Source: Planctomycetaceae bacterium
GTDB taxonomy: Bacteria; Planctomycetota; Planctomycetia; Planctomycetales; Planctomycetaceae
Direction of reading: 5' to 3'
NCBI GenBank assembly: GCA_947463775.1
Contig: CANHVD010000035.1
Coordinates: 1 to 18,376 of the forward strand
Length of the DNA: 18,376 bases
Made by a program: the position numbers and the translations under genes. The notes under the pieces are model-generated. The model worked only from the letters and a program-made list of their open reading frames with translations. It was not told where the DNA came from and did not search any database. Of this stretch, positions 15,104-18,376 are shown in pieces. How positions within the stretch are numbered: the stretch's first letter is position 1; each line of letters begins with the position of its first letter.

Positions 15104-15348
15104 AGTTTGGCAATTCGTAACAACAGTACTGATCATGCAGCAACGCTGAATTCGGTTCGGCATTGGTTGCTGGTATTTACGCCTCCGATAGCTTTGATCA
15201 ACCGATGGATGGTCGATCGTAGTCAAAGAACAAGTTGACTTAAGGGATTTCGTTGTTGTGCTCGCTGCAGATCAGGGAACTCCTGATTTGAGCCCTGATT
15301 GAGCTCGAGCGTCTCGGTGAGACCAGTGACTCACGGAGGAGGTTGAAA
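15104..15348 (+). other. Structured upstream region of the beta-barrel gene
   Basis: No gene is supported here. An imperfect stem-loop is anchored by CTTTGA (15192-15197) and TCAAAG (15223-15228). ATCAGG(G) at 15271-15277 can pair with CCTGAT (15282-15287) or alternatively with CCCTGAT (15293-15299), two mutually exclusive hairpins. GTCTC/GAGAC (15311-15315 and 15319-15323) overlaps GTGAG/CTCAC (15317-15321 and 15330-15334), another exclusive pair. A very strong SD, GGAGGAGG, is at 15335-15342. TTGACT at 15235 resembles a -35 box but has no good -10. Confidence 0.4.
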
Positions 15349-16362
15349 GTGCTGTTTCAACGTCATGTTTACCTGAGCCTCATCTTCTGCCTGCATTGCG
15401 CAGCGGCATCCGCGCAGTCGGAAATCGAATCGATTTCGGGGCATGCTCCTCTGGATCCCGAGCAAGAGGTGGCCAGCTTTGCTTCGTTTCGAAACGAGGC
15501 TGCTTCAGATGACACCACAGAACTTGAAGCTCGAGTTCAGCGGCTGGAAGCGGAACTCTCCCAATACCGAGCGCCGACATACTCTGACCCTATGAGAACT
15601 TTGGAGTCGCAGCTTCAAAAACAGGACGCAGGGACCGGAGCTCTGTTTGGTGATATCGAAGTCACTTTTCTGCAGCCGCACATTTCTGGTTCACAGGCCG
15701 CATTCGGATTAGGTGCTGTCGGGCGACTTATTGACGGCGACTATCAGACTGGAATGCGCTACGTCCTCGGATATCGCAATGATTCCGGAGTCGGCGTTCG
15801 CGGGCGTTTTTGGCAGTACGATCACAGCTTTGTATATCTTCCGCCATTCGAACCTGCGGTGTTTGGAATCCGGATGGATGTTGCGGATACGGAAATTACA
15901 CTCGACCAGCGTTTGCGACACTGGGATATGCAGGTCTCGGCCGGCCTTCGCTACGGACGTCTTGAATACTCGAACGAAACGCCCACTTTATTCGGTGTGG
16001 GCACAGCTACGTTTGAAGGCGTTGGTCCCACATTTGCCCTGAATGGGCGTCGTGCCATCGGCAAGAGTGGGTTCGCATTTTTTGGTAATGTCCGTGGGGC
16101 GATATTGATAGGGGACATTCGCAATTCAGCACTGCTGCCCTTCATGCCTGCCGTGAGATTGGAAGATGAAATCATGACGGTCGCCGAGAATCAGCTTGGT
16201 GTCGCATGGACTCATGATCTGAACAAGTTCGTGCAACTGGATGTAAAGACCGCGTGGGAAACCCAATACTGGATGAACTCATCGTTGTCGGACGATGTTT
16301 ACGGAATTGGATCCAACCTTGGTTTCACCGGACCGACACTGTCAGCGGAACTGCGCTACTAG
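15349..16362 (+). CDS. Outer-membrane beta-barrel protein (Lpg1974/MOMP-like)
   Basis: A 337-aa envelope protein. It has a signal peptide (about 1-23, LSLIFCLHCAAASAQ), a short coiled coil ELEARVQRLEAELSQY (about 58-73), and a long C-terminal region of alternating, aromatic-rich amphipathic strands (GMRYVLGYRNDSGVGVRGRFWQ-type hairpins, MQVSAGLRYGRLEYS, ending LSAELRY). The terminal aromatic residue is the usual barrel-assembly signal. It resembles the family of Legionella-type major outer-membrane proteins found widely in planctomycetes. The frame also offers TTG at 15343, but that codon abuts the GGAGGAGG SD; GTG at 15349 leaves 6 nt and is preferred. No terminator was found between it and the radical SAM gene. 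Transport or structural role unknown. Confidence 0.82.
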   Translation: MLFQRHVYLSLIFCLHCAAASAQSEIESISGHAPLDPEQEVASFASFRNEAASDDTTELEARVQRLEAELSQYRAPTYSDPMRTLESQLQKQDAGTGALFGDIEVTFLQPHISGSQAAFGLGAVGRLIDGDYQTGMRYVLGYRNDSGVGVRGRFWQYDHSFVYLPPFEPAVFGIRMDVADTEITLDQRLRHWDMQVSAGLRYGRLEYSNETPTLFGVGTATFEGVGPTFALNGRRAIGKSGFAFFGNVRGAILIGDIRNSALLPFMPAVRLEDEIMTVAENQLGVAWTHDLNKFVQLDVKTAWETQYWMNSSLSDDVYGIGSNLGFTGPTLSAELRY

Positions 16363-16648
16363 AATTGTTCCGACGGATGTTGGCCGGGGAAGGCTCCGGT
16401 GATTTTATGGTTGTTTTGGTCAGCTGGACGGGGCCGTTTATCGCCGATACCGTTGAAAGAAAACGGGCACATTCCGTGCGAAGGTCTGAGACGAGCTGAG
16501 AGCCACCGAGTTTTCGGGGTTCACAGGCATTGGGAAGTCACCTGCGACTTGAATCTGCAAGCCCATAGGCGTTTCGGATCGCGACGGGCAGGAATTCCCA
16601 TCCTACATCAGGGATCAGGCCGTCGAGTTATCGCAGGATGCGAATGTA
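16363..16648 (+). other. Gap before the radical SAM gene
   Basis: The 286-nt gap contains no clear terminator or promoter. A 40-aa frame at 16377-16499 has no SD. The radical SAM frame stays open upstream from 16553 to 16648 with a protein-like translation but no ATG, GTG or TTG, preceded by an in-frame TGA at 16550-16552. AGGA at 16635-16638 could serve as the SD of the ATG at 16649. Confidence 0.4.
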
Positions 16649-17554
16649 ATGGGCTTCTTCAATCATGCTGACTACGTCGAAATGACGGTTCACTTTCGCT
16701 GCAATCTGCGATGCCGTCACTGCATGATTCTGGACACCATGGATTGGTTACGTCCGGCCGATGAACGCGAGTTCTCCGACTTGCTGGAAGAGAATCTCCG
16801 AACTTCCCGATGGAAGGGCCTCATACTCACCGGCTCTGAAGTCACTCTTCGCTCAGACCTTCCCCTGATGGCTCAGCGAGCACGGGACGCCGGTTTCGAA
16901 AACGTGCGGATTCAGACCCACGGGATGCGACTGGCTGATCTTCGCTACTGTCAAACTTTAATCGACGCGGGCATCAATGAGTTCTTTATCAGCCTGACGG
17001 CTGACACTGCAGAACTTCACGATTCAATAACCGAAGTGCCCGGCTCCTTTGAGAAAACTCTGCAGGCGATTCGTAACCTGGCTCAATTTCCAGGCGTGCG
17101 CCAGATGACCAATACGGTCATCACGAAGCTCAGTTACCAGTCTCTGCCAAAAGTGGTAGAGCTGCTGAAGGAGGTTCCCAACCTCGTCGAAATGGACTTC
17201 TGGAATTACTGGCCGATGACAGAAGACGGAGATCCGAATCTTCTCGTTTCTCATTTCGAAGTGCAGCCGTTTCTTCGTTCTGCGATTCGTTTGGCTCGCG
17301 CAATAGGGCGACAGGTCGAGGTTAAGAATTTTCCTCACTGCCTGCTGGGATCTGACGCTGATGCGTTGGTCAATGATCAACCGGAACTGCGAATTGATCC
17401 TCGGTTCTGGAATGAGTTTAACCGGAATGGGTTTCATCAATGTGCGTTTCGCGAAGTCTGCGGTTCTCGACAATGTCTGGGGCTGAATGCGGCGTACGTT
17501 CGAGAATTCGGCTGGCATGAAGACCTGCTGAAGCCTCTTCCGAGGAGTGCCTGA
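16649..17554 (+). CDS. Radical SAM protein with C-terminal auxiliary-cluster cysteines
   Basis: A 301-aa cytoplasmic radical SAM enzyme. CNLRCRHC (Cys18, Cys22, Cys25) is the CxxxCxxC site for the SAM-binding [4Fe-4S] cluster. LILTGSEVTLRSD (58-70) is the glycine-rich SAM motif with GSEV replacing the common GGEP. IQTHG and FISLTADT continue the partial TIM barrel. The C-terminal part has Cys231, then CAFREVCGSRQCLG (Cys265, Cys271, Cys276) and AAYVREFGW, resembling the twitch/SPASM-type region that binds an extra cluster. Such proteins often modify peptides or proteins, but no substrate is visible. The start ATG has AGGA 10 nt upstream; the coding-like upstream frame leaves the start somewhat uncertain. 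The halogenase-like gene follows after 97 nt. Confidence 0.9.
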   Translation: MGFFNHADYVEMTVHFRCNLRCRHCMILDTMDWLRPADEREFSDLLEENLRTSRWKGLILTGSEVTLRSDLPLMAQRARDAGFENVRIQTHGMRLADLRYCQTLIDAGINEFFISLTADTAELHDSITEVPGSFEKTLQAIRNLAQFPGVRQMTNTVITKLSYQSLPKVVELLKEVPNLVEMDFWNYWPMTEDGDPNLLVSHFEVQPFLRSAIRLARAIGRQVEVKNFPHCLLGSDADALVNDQPELRIDPRFWNEFNRNGFHQCAFREVCGSRQCLGLNAAYVREFGWHEDLLKPLPRSA

Positions 17555-17651
17555 TCATGGCGGTCGATCATTCATTGCTGCTTACGGGCTGAGAAGAGCA
17601 TCTTCGAGCTGAGTCGTACTGCGTTAAATAGAATGTTGGAGTTGGTTTCCG

Positions 17652-18376
17652 ATGAGCAGCAAAGTCGCCGAGTCGACAAAACGAATTGTGATTGTTGGTG
17701 GCGGGACATCCGGATGGATGACGGCTGCCTTGATGTCACAGGTCATGCGATCATCCGAGCAATCCATAACCGTTATCGAGCCGCCCGGTCCGCGTGGAAT
17801 CGGCGTTGGTGAAGCGTCCGTGATTTCCATGGTGCAGTTGCTGAAGAAGCTTGGTGCTGATGAAGTGGAGATGATGCAGCGGTGTGAAGCCACCTACAAG
17901 CTGGGAATTCGATTTTGCGACTGGTACGAAAAGGGTCACGATAACTGGCATCCATTTGGAGTCTGTGGAGCCAGAATTGATGGCCGAGACTTGTTTCCAT
18001 TCTGGCTGGCGGATTCGAAACGATTCGGTACCCCGGAGCCCTATGAAGCTTATTCTCTGCAATGGGCCGCATCGAATGCGGGCAAAGCGCCTCACGCGTT
18101 TCATTGCCCATCACCGATCGCACAGACCCAGTCGTATGCTTTTCACTTCAATGCGGAAGCACTTGCCGGGTGGCTTCGGGAGATCGCTCTGCGAAACGGA
18201 GTCAACGAAATCTCCGGGGCTGTGCGGGACGCTGAGTTCGCTGAGAGCGGAGATGTCAGTGCCGTGAGACTGTTCGCCGGGGAAAGAGTTGAAGGTGACC
18301 TCTTCGTGGATTGTTCCGGCTTTCAGTCCGTGCTGATGAATAAGGCTCTGGGAGATCCATTCGAGAGTTGGAGCAG
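17652..18376 (+). CDS. Tryptophan-halogenase-family flavoprotein (cut by window edge)
   Basis: The visible 241 residues match the N-terminal half of FAD-dependent tryptophan halogenases. They show the FAD loop IVIVGGGTSGWMTA (12-25), GIGVGEASV (49-57), Lys83 in CEATYKLGIRF, at the position of the catalytic lysine (Lys79 of PrnA) that forms the chlorinating species, WHPFG, and DLFVDCSGFQSVL near 216-228. The diagnostic WxWxIP motif lies beyond the window, so halogenation versus another flavin-dependent reaction cannot be settled. The ATG at 17652 has GGAG at 17638-17641, 10 nt upstream. It follows the radical SAM gene by 97 nt in the same direction, suggesting joint function. Halogenases of this family in bacteria act on free tryptophan, peptides or other aromatics with reduced flavin supplied by a reductase. 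Confidence 0.9.
   Translation, partial: MSSKVAESTKRIVIVGGGTSGWMTAALMSQVMRSSEQSITVIEPPGPRGIGVGEASVISMVQLLKKLGADEVEMMQRCEATYKLGIRFCDWYEKGHDNWHPFGVCGARIDGRDLFPFWLADSKRFGTPEPYEAYSLQWAASNAGKAPHAFHCPSPIAQTQSYAFHFNAEALAGWLREIALRNGVNEISGAVRDAEFAESGDVSAVRLFAGERVEGDLFVDCSGFQSVLMNKALGDPFESWS

Noticed and set aside
15038..15226. 62-aa minus-strand frame over the phased array
   Set aside because: No SD, no domain, His/Gln-rich noise; the palindromic array makes coding use unlikely.
15235..15263. Sigma-70-type promoter starting at TTGACT
   Set aside because: The -35 match is good, but 16-18 nt downstream there is no acceptable -10 hexamer.
16399..16671. 90-aa frame overlapping the radical SAM start
   Set aside because: Arg/His-rich translation without a domain or SD; overlaps the better-supported radical SAM gene in another frame.
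1..18376. Mobile element, CRISPR array, tRNA or rRNA gene
   Set aside because: No transposase or integrase motif, no regularly spaced long direct repeats, and no tRNA cloverleaf or rRNA signature was noticed by eye; a tRNAscan or Infernal run would settle the RNA part.

Overview
The window looks like ordinary chromosome from a member of the Planctomycetota. This is inferred from gene style only: an AIM24-family protein with an N-terminal CxC...CxxC zinc ribbon, many secreted or outer-envelope proteins of unfamiliar make-up, weak Shine-Dalgarno (SD) signals at several starts, and a radical SAM/tryptophan halogenase pair. No rRNA, tRNA, CRISPR array, insertion sequence or phage gene was recognised. 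Both ends cut through genes: serS on the left and a flavin-dependent halogenase on the right.

Left block (1-2859, all minus strand): a metallo-beta-lactamase-fold hydrolase, an M20 metallodipeptidase and the start of seryl-tRNA synthetase follow one another in that transcription order with gaps of 66 and 102 nt. A 501-nt divergent region separates them from a plus-strand pair (3361-7126): a creatinase/M24-fold protein that has apparently lost its metal ligands, then the replication-restart helicase PriA. PriA ends 4 nt from the stop of a convergent gene.

Middle block (7131-12042, all minus strand; transcription runs from high to low coordinates): a Tat-signal-bearing fusion of ethanolamine ammonia-lyase large and small chains (EutB-EutC), a short-chain dehydrogenase whose YxxxK lysine is methionine, a MazG-like pyrophosphohydrolase with a C-terminal cysteine cluster, and a secreted pyroglutamyl-peptidase I fused to an NTF2/SnoaL-like domain. 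The lyase and dehydrogenase genes are 27 nt apart and very likely co-transcribed. The lyase would release acetaldehyde and ammonia from ethanolamine; whether the dehydrogenase acts on that product is unknown. No microcompartment, permease or EutA-type reactivase gene lies in the window.

Right block (12460-18376): a secreted PrxQ/BCP-type peroxiredoxin and a secreted small thioredoxin-like CxxC protein lie in tandem on the plus strand. The second ends in a strong, probably bidirectional terminator shared with the convergent AIM24-like gene. After a structured intergenic region containing a 10-bp-phased ACCCGT/ACGGGT array come an outer-membrane beta-barrel protein, a radical SAM protein with a C-terminal auxiliary-cluster cysteine set, and a tryptophan-halogenase-family flavoenzyme that runs off the window. 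The last two are the best candidates for a poorly described modification system. The fused, exported EutBC is the most unusual single gene.
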